In this document: positions 1 to 8,571 of the stretch, piece after piece
Position numbering within the stretch: position 1 is the first letter of the stretch
Layout: each line of letters begins with the position of its first letter
Made by a program: the position numbers and the translations under genes
Assembly (NCBI RefSeq): GCF_040361335.1
Contig: NZ_APNM01000012.1
Location: forward strand, 47,473-111,472
Direction of reading: 5' to 3'
From: APNM01 sp040361335
GTDB taxonomy: Bacteria; Pseudomonadota; Gammaproteobacteria; Nevskiales; Salinisphaeraceae
DNA length: 64,000 nucleotides
The notes under the pieces: model-generated
What the model was told of the DNA's origin: nothing
Seen by the model: only the letters and a program-made list of their open reading frames with translations
Database searches by the model: none

Positions 1-685
1 CGGGCAACCAGTCGCGCTCGACGGCCTCGCGGAAGCCGGTGCCGTCGGTGCCGGCGGACAGCGGCGTCTTCACGATGTGGTCGGGCCGGCCGGCGAGGTC
101 CGGGAAGGGGAACAACGGGTACTGGAAGGTGGAGGCGTACAGGATGCGCCGGTCGCCGGCGACGATGGCCTCGGTACCGTTGCCGTGGTGGACATCGAAG
201 TCCAGGATCGCGACCCGCGCCGCGCCGTGGGCCTCGATCGCGCGGTAGGCCGCCAGGGCGGCGTTGCCGAACAGGCAGAAGCCCATGGCGCGGTCGGGCT
301 CGGCATGGTGGCCGGGCGGACGCATGTTGCAGAAGGCCCGCTTGACGCCGCCGTCGCCGCAGACGGCATCCATTGCCTGCACGGCGGCGCCGGCGGCCAG
401 TAGGGCCGTGTCCAGGCTGTGCGGGCCGACAACGGTATCGGGGTCGAGCGTGGCGAGCCCCTCGGCGGGGATGCTGCGAGCCAGCTTGCTGACGTAATCC
501 GGCCGATGCACGCGGCACACGTCTTCCAGGGTCAGCGGGACCGGCGCGCGCTGGTCCAGCCAGTCGAGCAGGCCGTCCGCCGTGAACCGGTCATGGATGG
601 CGCGGGTGCGCTCGGGGCGCTCCGGGTGTCGGGGGCCGGTGTCGTGGCGGGCGCAGTCGGGATGGCTGTAGTACGCACAGGTCAT
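1..685 (-). CDS. histone deacetylase family protein (AcuC/HDAC-like), C-terminus outside the window
   Basis: Zinc-dependent deacetylase of the arginase/HDAC fold, which removes acyl groups from lysines or small amines. The visible 228 codons carry RPPGHHAE, with the His-His charge-relay pair, and DFDVHHGNGT, with the first two zinc ligands (Asp and His). The third zinc ligand (Asp) and the transition-state Tyr lie beyond the window edge. The ATG at 685 begins MTCAYYSHPDC, a usual start for bacterial members. The gene is divergent from the lysine acetyltransferase at 708 with only 22 bp between the starts, so the two are probably co-regulated. Lysine deacylation is the obvious job, but polyamine deacetylases share the fold, so the substrate is open. 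Confidence 0.9.
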   Translation of the reverse strand, partial: MTCAYYSHPDCARHDTGPRHPERPERTRAIHDRFTADGLLDWLDQRAPVPLTLEDVCRVHRPDYVSKLARSIPAEGLATLDPDTVVGPHSLDTALLAAGAAVQAMDAVCGDGGVKRAFCNMRPPGHHAEPDRAMGFCLFGNAALAAYRAIEAHGAARVAILDFDVHHGNGTEAIVAGDRRILYASTFQYPLFPFPDLAGRPDHIVKTPLSAGTDGTGFREAVERDWLP

Positions 686-707
686 GTTGTCACGATAGCA
701 TTGCGGC

Positions 708-3416
708 ATGGCCGAGCATTACCTGCATCGCCTGTTCAACCCGCGCTCGATCGCGGTGTACGGGGCCAGTGACCGGCCCGGCTCCGCGGGACGCGAGTTG
801 TACGCCAACCTCAAGGCGGGCGGCTTCGAGGGCCGCCTGTATCCGATCAATCCCAATAGCGCCACGGTCGGCGGCGACCGCGCCCTCGGGTCGGCGGCGG
901 AGGCCGACGGGCCGATCGATCTCGCCATCGTGGTCACCGGCGCCGGCAGCCTGCCGGCCATCGTCGCCGACGGCGCCGAGAACGGTATCCGGCACGCCGT
1001 GATCCTGTCCTGGGCCTACCGGCGGGCCGGCGAGCCGGGCGGCCGCGCCGTGGGCGAGGCGCTCGCCGCTGCCCGCGCCGCCGGGACCCGGTTCCTGGGG
1101 CCGCGCTGCCTCGGCCTCCAGCGGCCGGCCCTGCATCTCAACGCCTCGCTGGCGCCGGCCGCGGCACCGGGCCGCATGGCCCTGATCACGCAGTCCCGCG
1201 CCCTGGCCACGGGGATACTCGACTGGGCGGCGGAGAACGACGTCGGTTTCTCCGCGGTGATCTCGGCGGGGCCGGACGACGATATCGATCCGGGCGAGAT
1301 TCTGGATTTCCTGATCACGGACGGCCGCACCGACAGCATCCTCCTGTACCTGGAGAATGTCCGCGACGCCCGCCGCTTCATGAGCAGCCTGCGCGCGGCG
1401 GCGCGGATCAAGCCGGTGATCGTGATGAAGGCCGGCCGCTCGCTGGACACGGCCGCGCCGCCGGCGCCGCCGGGCGGGCAACCGGTAGCGGCGGACGATG
1501 TCTTCGACGCCGCCGTGGCCCGGACCGGCGCGGTCCGGGTGCGCAGCTTCCCGCAACTGTTCGCGTCCGCGATGGCGCTGTCGTCGCGGCTGCGGCCGAA
1601 GGGCGACCGCTTGGGCGTACTGGCCAACGGCCGCGGCCCCGGGCTGATGGCGACCGATACCCTGTCCGACCGCGGTTACCCGCTCGCCGACTGGGACGAG
1701 GCGACCCGGGCCGACCTGCGCGGGTTCCTGCCGGCGATGGCCGATGTGGGCAACCCGCTGGACCTGCTCGGCGATGCCGATGCCGCGCGCTTCGACCGGG
1801 CCCTGGAGGTCACGCTCGCCGACACCGGGACCGATGCCGTGCTCGCCCTGCTGACGCCGCAGTACCTGACCGACCCGGACGCCACCGCGGATGCCGCGAT
1901 CACGCGCGCCCGCGCCGCCCGCAAGCCCCTGCTCACCTGCTGGATGGGCGGGGCGCGGGTGGCGGCGGCGCGCGAGCGGCTGCGGGACGCCGGTCTCCCG
2001 ACCTACAAGACGCCCGAGGCCGCGGTCGCCGGTTTCAGCTTCATGGCCGCGCACCACCGCAACCGGCAACTGTCGCTGCAGACCCCGGAGCCGCTGACCG
2101 ACCAGCCGCAGCCGGACATCGATGCCGCCACCGAGCTGGTCCGCGGTTGTCTCGCCCAGACGCGCACGGTGCTCGACGCCATCGCCTCGAAGCGATTGCT
2201 GCAGGCCTTCCACGTCCCGGTCTCGGAGAGCGTGCTGGCCACCGACACCGACGCCGCCCTGGCGGCCGCGCAGCGGCTGGGCTATCCGGTGGCGGTCAAG
2301 ATCAGTTCGCCGGATATCGGCAGCAAGACCGGCGTCGGCGGCGTCCAGCTCAATGTCACCGGCCCGGAGGCACTGCGCGCGGCCGTGCGCGATATCCGTA
2401 ACGCGGTGGCGGCGGCCGCTCCGGACGCCCGGGTGGACGGCGTGATCGTGGAGGAGATGTGGTCGCGCCGCTTCGGCCGCGAACTGCTGCTGGAGGTGGT
2501 GCCCGATCCGGCGTTCGGGCCCGTCATCGCCTTCGGCCTGGGCGGGCTCATGGCGGACGCGCTCGGCGACCGCGCCCTGGCCCTGCCGCCGCTCAACGCC
2601 TTCCTGGCGCGCCGGCTGATCCGCTCCACCCGCGTCGCGCGCATGCTGGAGGCCTTCCACAACCTGCCGCCCGCCAACCTGGCGGCCCTGGAGTCGGTGT
2701 TGCTGCGGGTCTCGGAGCTGGTCTGCGAGCTGCCCTGGGTGCGCTCGCTAGTGATCAATCCGCTGATGCTGGACGAGCAGGGGGCCCTGGCGGTGGACGC
2801 GCGCGTGCGTCTGCGCCCCGATCCGCCGCGACCGGCGCGCTACGGCCACATGGCGATCCATCCCTACCCCGCGCGCCTCGCCGACGATTGGATCGCGCGC
2901 GACGGCAGCCGCGTGCATATCCGGCCCATCCGCCCCGAGGACGCCAGGCTGGAACGCGAGTTCACGCAGCGGCTGTCGGAGCGTTCCCGGCTGATGCGTT
3001 TCATGTCGGTGATCCGGGACCTGACGCCGGAGATGATGGCCCGTTTCACCCAGATCGACTACGACCGCGAACTGGCGCTGGTGGCGGTGCTCGGGGATAT
3101 CGAGGTCGGCGTGGCGCGCTATGCCGCCAACCCGGATGAACGTTCCTGCGAGTTCGCCGTCGTGGTGGCCGACGAGTGGCAGGGCCGGGGGCTGGGCGGC
3201 GAGCTGATGCGCCGGATCATCCGGTTGGCCGCGGAACGCGGTTTCGAGCGCATGGAGGGGGTCACCCTGCGCGAGAACGCCGCCATGCAGCGCCTGGCCA
3301 GGCAACTCGGCTTCGAGGTCCGGCCGGACCCCAGGGATCCGGAGGTGTACCTGCTGGAGAAGACGCTAGACCAACCCGCGTCCGTCACGGGGTCGTCCGC
3401 GACGGACTCGGGTTAG
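708..3416 (+). CDS. pat: Pat-type protein lysine acetyltransferase: NDP-forming acyl-CoA synthetase-like domain fused to GNAT
   Basis: Cytoplasmic enzyme of 902 residues expected to acetylate lysines of metabolic enzymes, classically acetyl-CoA synthetase, using acetyl-CoA. In order: CoA-binding Rossmann domain (about 1-130), ligase-CoA domain (to about 450), ATP-grasp domain (about 480-710) and a C-terminal GNAT domain (about 735-885) with the acetyl-CoA loop DEWQGRGLG. The synthetase part looks dead. Where active enzymes have a phospho-His in SHTG there is PPGG, and the second His, in the HK-x-x-VGGV motif, reads SKTGVGGV. Loss of these residues is typical of Pat/PatZ proteins, in which the domain serves regulation. 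The gene is divergent from an HDAC-like gene, forming a likely acetylation/deacetylation pair. Confidence 0.9.
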   Translation: MAEHYLHRLFNPRSIAVYGASDRPGSAGRELYANLKAGGFEGRLYPINPNSATVGGDRALGSAAEADGPIDLAIVVTGAGSLPAIVADGAENGIRHAVILSWAYRRAGEPGGRAVGEALAAARAAGTRFLGPRCLGLQRPALHLNASLAPAAAPGRMALITQSRALATGILDWAAENDVGFSAVISAGPDDDIDPGEILDFLITDGRTDSILLYLENVRDARRFMSSLRAAARIKPVIVMKAGRSLDTAAPPAPPGGQPVAADDVFDAAVARTGAVRVRSFPQLFASAMALSSRLRPKGDRLGVLANGRGPGLMATDTLSDRGYPLADWDEATRADLRGFLPAMADVGNPLDLLGDADAARFDRALEVTLADTGTDAVLALLTPQYLTDPDATADAAITRARAARKPLLTCWMGGARVAAARERLRDAGLPTYKTPEAAVAGFSFMAAHHRNRQLSLQTPEPLTDQPQPDIDAATELVRGCLAQTRTVLDAIASKRLLQAFHVPVSESVLATDTDAALAAAQRLGYPVAVKISSPDIGSKTGVGGVQLNVTGPEALRAAVRDIRNAVAAAAPDARVDGVIVEEMWSRRFGRELLLEVVPDPAFGPVIAFGLGGLMADALGDRALALPPLNAFLARRLIRSTRVARMLEAFHNLPPANLAALESVLLRVSELVCELPWVRSLVINPLMLDEQGALAVDARVRLRPDPPRPARYGHMAIHPYPARLADDWIARDGSRVHIRPIRPEDARLEREFTQRLSERSRLMRFMSVIRDLTPEMMARFTQIDYDRELALVAVLGDIEVGVARYAANPDERSCEFAVVVADEWQGRGLGGELMRRIIRLAAERGFERMEGVTLRENAAMQRLARQLGFEVRPDPRDPEVYLLEKTLDQPASVTGSSATDSG

Positions 3417-3458
3417 TGTCCCGCCGGCCAGCCCCGGGCTTTGCTTGACGGGACATGA

Positions 3459-3490
3459 AACCACAGAGGCGCACGGAGGCGCGCAGAGGT
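3459..3490. repeat. left half-copy of the CACAGAG-type repeat beside the 181-bp array
   Basis: The sequence ACCACAGAGGCGCACGGAGG is a degenerate copy of the octameric repeat found at six other places in the window. Its reverse-complement partner (CCTCTGTGCCCCTCTGTGGTT) ends at 4322. In the other elements the partners lie about 30-90 bp apart; here they are separated by the whole tandem array. This suggests the array expanded inside such an element. Confidence 0.6.
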
Positions 3491-3504
3491 TCTTGCTGGC
3501 CGTT

Positions 3505-4225
3505 TGCCGGAAGAAGGAATCCACAGATTACGCCGATGTACGCAGATTAAAGAACAGCCCTAACCAATCTGCGTTAATCGGCGTCCATCTGCGGATAAAA
3601 CAAATGCCTTCACTCGGCACGGCGTCGACCGCGCAGCGCCCCGGCGATCGAACTGCCGGGTTGGTAGCGGACCTTGGCGGGCGGTTCCCGAAAGAAATAA
3701 TCCGCAGATGACGCAGATATACGCGGATTAAAGAACAGCCCTAACCAATCTGCGTTAATCGGCGTCCATCTGCGGATAAAACAAATGCCTTCACTCGGCA
3801 CGGCGTCGACCGCGCAGCGCCCCGGCGACCGAATTGCCGGGTTGGCAACGGACCTTGGCGGGCGGTTCCCGAAAGAAATAATCCGCAGATGACGCAGATA
3901 TACGCGGATTAAAGAACAGCCCTAACCAATCTGCGTTAATCGGCGTCCATCTGCGGATAAAACAAATGCCTTCACTCGGCACGGCGTCGACCGCGCAGCG
4001 CCCCGGCGACCGAATTGCCGGGTTGGCAACGGACCTTGGCGGGCGGTTCCCGGAAGAAATAATCCACAGATGACGCCGATGTACGCAGATTAAAGAGCAG
4101 TCCCGGCCAATCTGTGTTAATCGGCGTAATCTGTGGATAAACAAATACCCTGGCCCGGCACGGCACCGACCGCGAAGCGCCCCGGCGCTCGAGCTGCCGG
4201 GTTGGCAACGAACCTTAACGGGCTA
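3505..4225. repeat. tandem array of four 181-bp repeats, each with a 30-bp inverted repeat
   Basis: The landmark TAACCAATCTGCG recurs at 3561, 3742 and 3923, and in degenerate form at about 4104, giving an exact 181-bp period. Units 2 and 3 are almost identical; units 1 and 4 differ at scattered sites. In each unit the segment starting ATCCGCAGATGACGC pairs with a downstream segment ending CCATCTGCGGAT, giving a stem of about 30 bp with a loop of about 16 bases; the rest is a GC-rich spacer of about 100 bp. The period is not a multiple of three and reading frames do not survive from unit to unit, so it is non-coding. No spacers and no cas genes are present. Confidence 0.9.
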
Positions 4226-4302
4226 TCCGTCTTTTTCGCTTGAAAACCGTGATCGTGTCCGGGGCAGGCTTCTTTGCGGCTGCCGGGATGACAGTCATTT
4301 TC

Positions 4303-4496
4303 CTCTGTGCCCCTCTGTGGTTAATGTTCTGGCTGGCCGTATACCAAGGCGCTGTCCGCCGTCGTGCTCTGCGACGGGATTGGGTTGGAACAAGGGCCGT
4401 CGGGCCCGTTTGCGGCGAATGCCGGGGATGCCGGGAACGCTTCGCTTATCCCGGCCTACGGCCTGGATACTGGGTGCAGCGGCGCCGCAAACCTTT
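4303..4496. other. right half-copy of CACAGAG repeat, then about 170 bp without a gene
   Basis: The first 20 bases (CTCTGTGCCCCTCTGTGGTT, ending at 4322) complement the half-copy at 3459. From 4323 to 4496 I see nothing coding: short frames on both strands lack ribosome-binding sites and family resemblance. Confidence 0.5.
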
Positions 4497-4685
4497 CTAA
4501 AGCGCCCGGAAATGCCGGGCGCCGCACTCACCGGGTCCCAACAGCGAGATGCCCGGCGGCGCGCACGGCGGGTCCGGCGGCGCCGCCGCCAGCAGCCCCA
4601 GCAGCGCGACCAGGGCGAGCACCACGAGCCAGGCGGCCCAGGCCGGGAGCACGCCCGGGCTTTTGTCGTCGTCCTGTCGTCGCAT
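4497..4685 (-). CDS. small single-pass membrane protein, function unknown
   Basis: A 62-residue frame starting at ATG 4685, with a strong ribosome-binding site (GAGGAGG, 8 bases before the ATG), which is why I accept it. A polar N-terminus (MRRQDDDKSPG) is followed by one hydrophobic segment at about residues 13-34 (AWAAWLVVLALVALLGLLAA) and then a Pro/Gly/Cys-rich tail with three cysteines. It is divergent from the MocR-type regulator, 99 bp away, so that regulator might control it. I recognise no family. The short length and biased composition leave real doubt. Confidence 0.5.
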   Translation of the reverse strand: MRRQDDDKSPGVLPAWAAWLVVLALVALLGLLAAAPPDPPCAPPGISLLGPGECGARHFRAL

Positions 4686-4734
4686 GGCATCGGCCTCCTC
4701 GTGAGACCGATCAATCTAACGACGGCGCGACAGC

Positions 4735-4773
4735 AATAACAGATTTAGATATCCTGTTTTTCGACCATAACAG
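4735..4773 (+). promoter_or_regulatory. candidate operator of the MocR-type regulator: direct repeat ATAACAG
   Basis: ATAACAG occurs at 4736 and again at 4767, 31 bases apart (about three helical turns), with an inverted CTGTTTT between them at 4754. MocR-family regulators commonly bind direct repeats in the gap between their own gene and a divergent target. The block is also AT-rich (TTTAGATAT could be a -10 region), unlike the flanking DNA. Confidence 0.4.
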
Positions 4774-4784
4774 TTGAGGACGCC

Positions 4785-6221
4785 ATGACCCTGGCCGAGC
4801 GCGACGCGCAGACCTTCCTGTACGAGAGCCTGGCCGACAACCTGCGCGGCCTGATCGATGACGGCACCTTCGCCTGCGGCCACCGTCTGCCGTCGGTACG
4901 GCGCCTGTCGCGCCAGGAGCGGTTGAGTCCGGCCACCGTACTCAAGGCCTACGAGACCCTGGAGGCGGCGGGTCTGGTCGAGGCCCGCCCCAAGTCGGGG
5001 TACTACGTGCGGCGGCGTTCGGACGACCTGCCCGAGCCGCCGTCCCGCAGCCGGCCGCCGGCCGCCGCCACGGCCGTGGATGTCGGCGAGCTGGTGGTCG
5101 AACTGGTGGCCACCGCCAGCCGGCCGGATCTGGTGCCCTTCGGCGGCGCCCTGCCCGGCCCCGAGTTGCTGCCGATCACCCGTTTCAAGCGGATCACGGC
5201 GTCGGTGCTGCGCCGCGCCGATGCCTACAGCGAGCTCGATATCCCGCCGCAGGGGGCGGCGCCGCTGCGAACGGCGGTGGCACGCCGGATGCTGCGCACC
5301 GGCTGCCGCGTCGCGCCCGACGACGTGGTGATCACCGCCGGTTGCCTGGAGGCCCTCAATCTGGCGCTGCGGGCCGTGGCGCGGCCGGGCGATGCCATCG
5401 GCGTGGAGTCGCCGACCTATTTCGGCACCCTGCAGGCGATCGAGAACCTGGACATGCGCGCGGTCGAGCTGCCCACCGACCCGGATCGCGGGGTCTGTCC
5501 CGACGCGCTCTGCGAGGCCGCCCGCTCGGGTCGGATCCGGGCGGCGCTGCTGATGCCCGATGTCCACAACCCGTTGGGCGGCATCATGCCCGAGGCGCAC
5601 AAGCGGCGCATCGCCGCGACCCTCGGACGACTGGGGGTGCCGGTGATCGAGGACGACGTCTACGGCGAGACCCATTTCGGCGAGGGCGCACGGCCGCGCG
5701 CCCTGAAGGCGTTCGACGAGCACGACAACGTGATCTACTGCAGCTCGTTCTCCAAGCAGATCTCGCCGACCATGCGCCTGGGCTGGATGCTGCCGGGCCG
5801 CTGGGCGCGGCGGGTGCATGTGCTCAAGGCGTCCAGCACCATCGCCGCCAACGGCCTGGCCCAGGCCGCCACGGCCGCCTTCCTGGAGCAGGGCGGCTTC
5901 GACCGCCACCTGCGGCGCCAGCGGCGGGCCTTCGCCGCCAACATCGATCGCGCCCTGGACGGTATCTGCCGCCATTTCCCGGCCACGACCCGTGTCACGC
6001 GGCCGCGCGGCGGCTATCTGCTCTGGGTCCAGGTGCCCGGCGTCGATGCGCGCGCGCTGTATCACCGGGCCCTGGCGGAAGGCATCAGCATCGCGCCGGG
6101 GCGCTTGTTCACCGCCCACGACGGCTTCCGCGACTTCTTCCGGTTGAACTGCGGCCATCCCTGGTCGCCGCGCCTGGAGGCCGGCCTCGCGCGCCTGGGC
6201 GAGCTCGCCGCCGGGGATTAG
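4785..6221 (+). CDS. MocR-family transcriptional regulator (GntR winged helix fused to a PLP aminotransferase-like domain)
   Basis: DNA-binding regulator of 478 residues. Residues 1-77 form a GntR-type winged helix (RLPSVRRLSRQERLSP, then TVLKAYETLEAAGLVE). From about residue 100 the protein is a fold-type I aminotransferase-like domain with the PLP lysine in SSFSKQISPTMRLGWM. Family members use PLP or an amino-acid adduct as ligand and control vitamin B6, GABA, taurine or transport genes; the effector here cannot be told. The start follows GAGGA. The stop overlaps the convergent dinB-like gene by 4 bases. The neighbouring small protein and the MFS carrier are plausible targets. Confidence 0.9.
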   Translation: MTLAERDAQTFLYESLADNLRGLIDDGTFACGHRLPSVRRLSRQERLSPATVLKAYETLEAAGLVEARPKSGYYVRRRSDDLPEPPSRSRPPAAATAVDVGELVVELVATASRPDLVPFGGALPGPELLPITRFKRITASVLRRADAYSELDIPPQGAAPLRTAVARRMLRTGCRVAPDDVVITAGCLEALNLALRAVARPGDAIGVESPTYFGTLQAIENLDMRAVELPTDPDRGVCPDALCEAARSGRIRAALLMPDVHNPLGGIMPEAHKRRIAATLGRLGVPVIEDDVYGETHFGEGARPRALKAFDEHDNVIYCSSFSKQISPTMRLGWMLPGRWARRVHVLKASSTIAANGLAQAATAAFLEQGGFDRHLRRQRRAFAANIDRALDGICRHFPATTRVTRPRGGYLLWVQVPGVDARALYHRALAEGISIAPGRLFTAHDGFRDFFRLNCGHPWSPRLEAGLARLGELAAGD

Positions 6222-6748
6222 CGGTCCGCGCGGCCTGTATCGATCTCGGTGGCCAGTCCCGGCAGCCAGGGCAGGTCGGTGACGCCGTAGTCGACACCGA
6301 GCTGACTGAGCAGGGTGGTGAGCTGGCCGCGGTGGTGGGTCTGGTGGTTGAACAGGTGCGCCACCAGAACCCAGGTCGGCAGCACCCGGGTCACGCCGTC
6401 GACATTGCTGGTGTAGCGGAAGTCCGCGGCCAGCCGGTGTTCGTCGAGCGTGTCCGCCCAGGCCTCGATATCGGCGTCGGTGCGGTCGCGCTCGGCGCGC
6501 AGGGTCGGGAAATCCTCGTAAAGCGACTGGCCCAGCCGGCCGCAGCCGAGGTCGCGGCCCGTGAAGCGCCCCAGCCAGGCGCGGTCGCCGTGCAGCAAGT
6601 GATTGAGCGTGCCGTGCACGGACCCGAAGAAGGCGCCGCGGTCGCGTTTGCGCGCGGCATCGTCCAGGGTCGCGCAGGCCGCGTACAACCGCTCGTTCAT
6701 CCAGCGGTTGTAGGCCGCCATGGTGCGGGCATAGTCGGATGTGATCAT
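6218..6748 (-). CDS. DinB family protein
   Basis: Four-helix-bundle protein of 176 residues of the DinB/YfiT family: metal-binding proteins, often thiol-dependent transferases or damage-inducible proteins of unknown activity. The metal-site histidines appear in LNHLLHGD and NHQTHHRGQ, the pattern expected of the family's three-His site. The ATG at 6748 overlaps the stop of the MFS gene (ATGA), so the two are translationally coupled. The start MITSDYARTMAAYNRWMN is the usual N-terminus of this family. The reaction is unknown. Confidence 0.85.
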   Translation of the reverse strand: MITSDYARTMAAYNRWMNERLYAACATLDDAARKRDRGAFFGSVHGTLNHLLHGDRAWLGRFTGRDLGCGRLGQSLYEDFPTLRAERDRTDADIEAWADTLDEHRLAADFRYTSNVDGVTRVLPTWVLVAHLFNHQTHHRGQLTTLLSQLGVDYGVTDLPWLPGLATEIDTGRADR

Positions 6749-8049
6749 GTCGCTGCCTCCTGGTCGTCCGTGTCCGGATGCAATGGCCCCGCGTAAGTCT
6801 CGCGCATGGCCAGGGCGGCCGTCAGGCCCACCGCGGCGACCGCCGCCAGCAGCCACAGCCCGGTCTCGTAGTCGGCGGCGCGATAGACCGGTACGCCGTC
6901 GCGGGTGGTGCCGTCCCAGGCCAGTTCCAGCAGGGCGCCGAACGCCGGCTGCAACAGCGCCGCGCCCAGGAACAGGCCGGTGTTGACGAAGGCGATCGCC
7001 ATGCCCGCGGTGTGCGGGGCCACGCTCTCCTTGGCGGCGGCATAGCACACGACCATGGCCGACGGCGCCAGCCCGTTCAGGCCGAACAGCAGGGCCGCGC
7101 CGGGGCCGGGCCGCCAGGGCAGCAGGATGGTGGCCAGCCACACCGCCAGGGTCGCGGCGGCCGCGGCGACGGCCACCGGCTTGCGCCGGCCGATGCGGTC
7201 CGATAGCCAGCCGCCGGCGAACCCGCTGACGGCGAACAGCAGCAGCGCCAGGCTGACGTAGTTCGAGGCCGCCTGGCGGCCGAGGCCGAAGACATCGCCC
7301 AGGTAGGGCACGGCCCAGAGGCCGGTGAAGGTGAAGAAACCGCCGATGATCGTGAACAGGCAGACCGCGTGCGGCCAGACGTGGCGGTTGCAGGCGACGT
7401 CGCGCAGCTCGATCCACCAGGCGCCGCGCGGTCCCCGGCGCGGCGGGTGCGTGTCCGCGAAGCCGGCGGCCGCCGGGCGGTCGCGCACGAAGACCCAGAT
7501 CAGGACGGCCAGGACCAGCGACACCAGGCCGATACCGGCCAGCGCCTGGCGCCAGCTCAGCCAGTGCAGCACCTGCGCCAGCGGACCGGCGCCGAACACC
7601 GAGCCGACGTTGCCGAGCAGGACCACCATGCCGCTGAGCAGGCCGTAGTAGCGGGCCTCGAACCACTCGGCGTTGTACTTCATCAGGCCGACGAAAGCGG
7701 TGGCCACGCCCAGGCCCACCAGGAAACGCCCGGCGTTGGCCAGGAGCAGCCCCGGCGCCGCCGCGAACAGCAGCGTGCCGGCGGCGGCCACCAGCGAGCC
7801 GCCGGCCACGCCGATCCGCGGACCGGCGCGGTCGGCGAGGATGCCCGCCGGGATCTGCATGGCGGTGTAGACGTAGTAGTACATCGCCGACAGGGTGCCC
7901 AGGGCGACCGCGCCGGCGCCGAGGTCGCGCAGCAGGTCCTCGGCCAGGGCGGCGGGCGCGACCCGGTGGAAGAACGCCACCATGAAGGCGGCCGCCAGCA
8001 GGATGAACCCCGCGGCGCGTCGGCGTCGGAAGGCGTGTGCGGCGGTCAT
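6745..8049 (-). CDS. MFS transporter
   Basis: Inner-membrane secondary carrier of 434 residues with about twelve hydrophobic segments. The loop motif A pattern appears as GILADRAGPRIGV after segment 2 and as GWLSDRIGRRKPV in the second half. I chose the ATG at 8049 (MTAAHAFRRRRAAGF), which leaves a short basic tail before the first membrane segment; an in-frame ATG at 8085 is possible. It is coupled to dinB by an ATGA overlap. The substrate is not evident; the overall pattern resembles anion/sugar-acid carriers, but I would not name one. Confidence 0.85.
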   Translation of the reverse strand: MTAAHAFRRRRAAGFILLAAAFMVAFFHRVAPAALAEDLLRDLGAGAVALGTLSAMYYYVYTAMQIPAGILADRAGPRIGVAGGSLVAAAGTLLFAAAPGLLLANAGRFLVGLGVATAFVGLMKYNAEWFEARYYGLLSGMVVLLGNVGSVFGAGPLAQVLHWLSWRQALAGIGLVSLVLAVLIWVFVRDRPAAAGFADTHPPRRGPRGAWWIELRDVACNRHVWPHAVCLFTIIGGFFTFTGLWAVPYLGDVFGLGRQAASNYVSLALLLFAVSGFAGGWLSDRIGRRKPVAVAAAAATLAVWLATILLPWRPGPGAALLFGLNGLAPSAMVVCYAAAKESVAPHTAGMAIAFVNTGLFLGAALLQPAFGALLELAWDGTTRDGVPVYRAADYETGLWLLAAVAAVGLTAALAMRETYAGPLHPDTDDQEAAT

Positions 8050-8157
8050 GTGGGGCCCGCGTCCGTCTCGGCTTTGGGATGGCACGGGCAGGATACGCGC
8101 CGGCGGCGGGGCATAACAGTGTCAGCCGTCGGCAGGTGCGACCGTAACAGTTTCCGG

Positions 8158-8571
8158 TCAGGCGCCGGGCACGACGCTCTTGGTCACGGTGGCGGCGGCC
8201 GCGGTCCGGCCCGCGGCGTCCCGGGCCTCGATCCGGATGAAGATCACCCCGCGCCCCCGGCGCAGGATGTGCGCGTGCAGGTCCACGTGGTCGTCGGCGA
8301 CCGGCCGCAGGACGCTGACGTGGACATCGTGGGACACCGCGTTCTCGCCCTCCCCGAGGGTCGGCAGCACGGCGAGATAGGCGGTGACGTCCATCATCGC
8401 GTACAGGATGCCGCCGTGCAGCATGCCGGCGGGGTTCACCGTGTAATCGTTGACCGTGAACCGACAGACCGTGCCCTCCCCATCCCGCGCGAGCAGTGTC
8501 AGGCCACAGTCGCGGTGGAAACGGTGGCGCAGGACCCGGTCGGTGATCGTGTCGGCGTGGTCAGAGGCCAT
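8158..8571 (-). CDS. PaaI-family hotdog thioesterase
   Basis: Protein of 137 residues with the hotdog-fold signature NPAGMLHGGILYAMMD, in which the HGG loop and a following acidic residue form the active site of PaaI/YbgC-type acyl-CoA thioesterases. The ATG at 8571 gives MASDHADT and overlaps the end of the ATPase gene by 11 bases, so they are co-transcribed. Likely role: hydrolysis of a free or aromatic acyl-CoA in the cytoplasm. The exact substrate is unknown. Confidence 0.85.
   Translation of the reverse strand: MASDHADTITDRVLRHRFHRDCGLTLLARDGEGTVCRFTVNDYTVNPAGMLHGGILYAMMDVTAYLAVLPTLGEGENAVSHDVHVSVLRPVADDHVDLHAHILRRGRGVIFIRIEARDAAGRTAAAATVTKSVVPGA

Noticed and set aside
690..2660. 656-codon open frame antisense to pat
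   Set aside because: High GC at third positions opens long antisense frames; the product is Arg/Gly/His/Gln-rich without domain resemblance, while the plus strand encodes a full Pat protein.
3610..4208. Minus-strand frames in the 181-bp array (e.g. TPINADWLGLFFNPRISAS)
   Set aside because: They are translations of the repeat itself, shift frame with each 181-bp unit, and lack ribosome-binding sites.
3505..4225. CRISPR array
   Set aside because: The repeats are 181 bp and contiguous, without unique spacers, and there are no cas genes.
5342..6796. 484-codon plus-strand frame over the mocR and dinB genes
   Set aside because: Arg/Pro/Gly-rich shadow of the MocR gene; no start signal or conserved motif.
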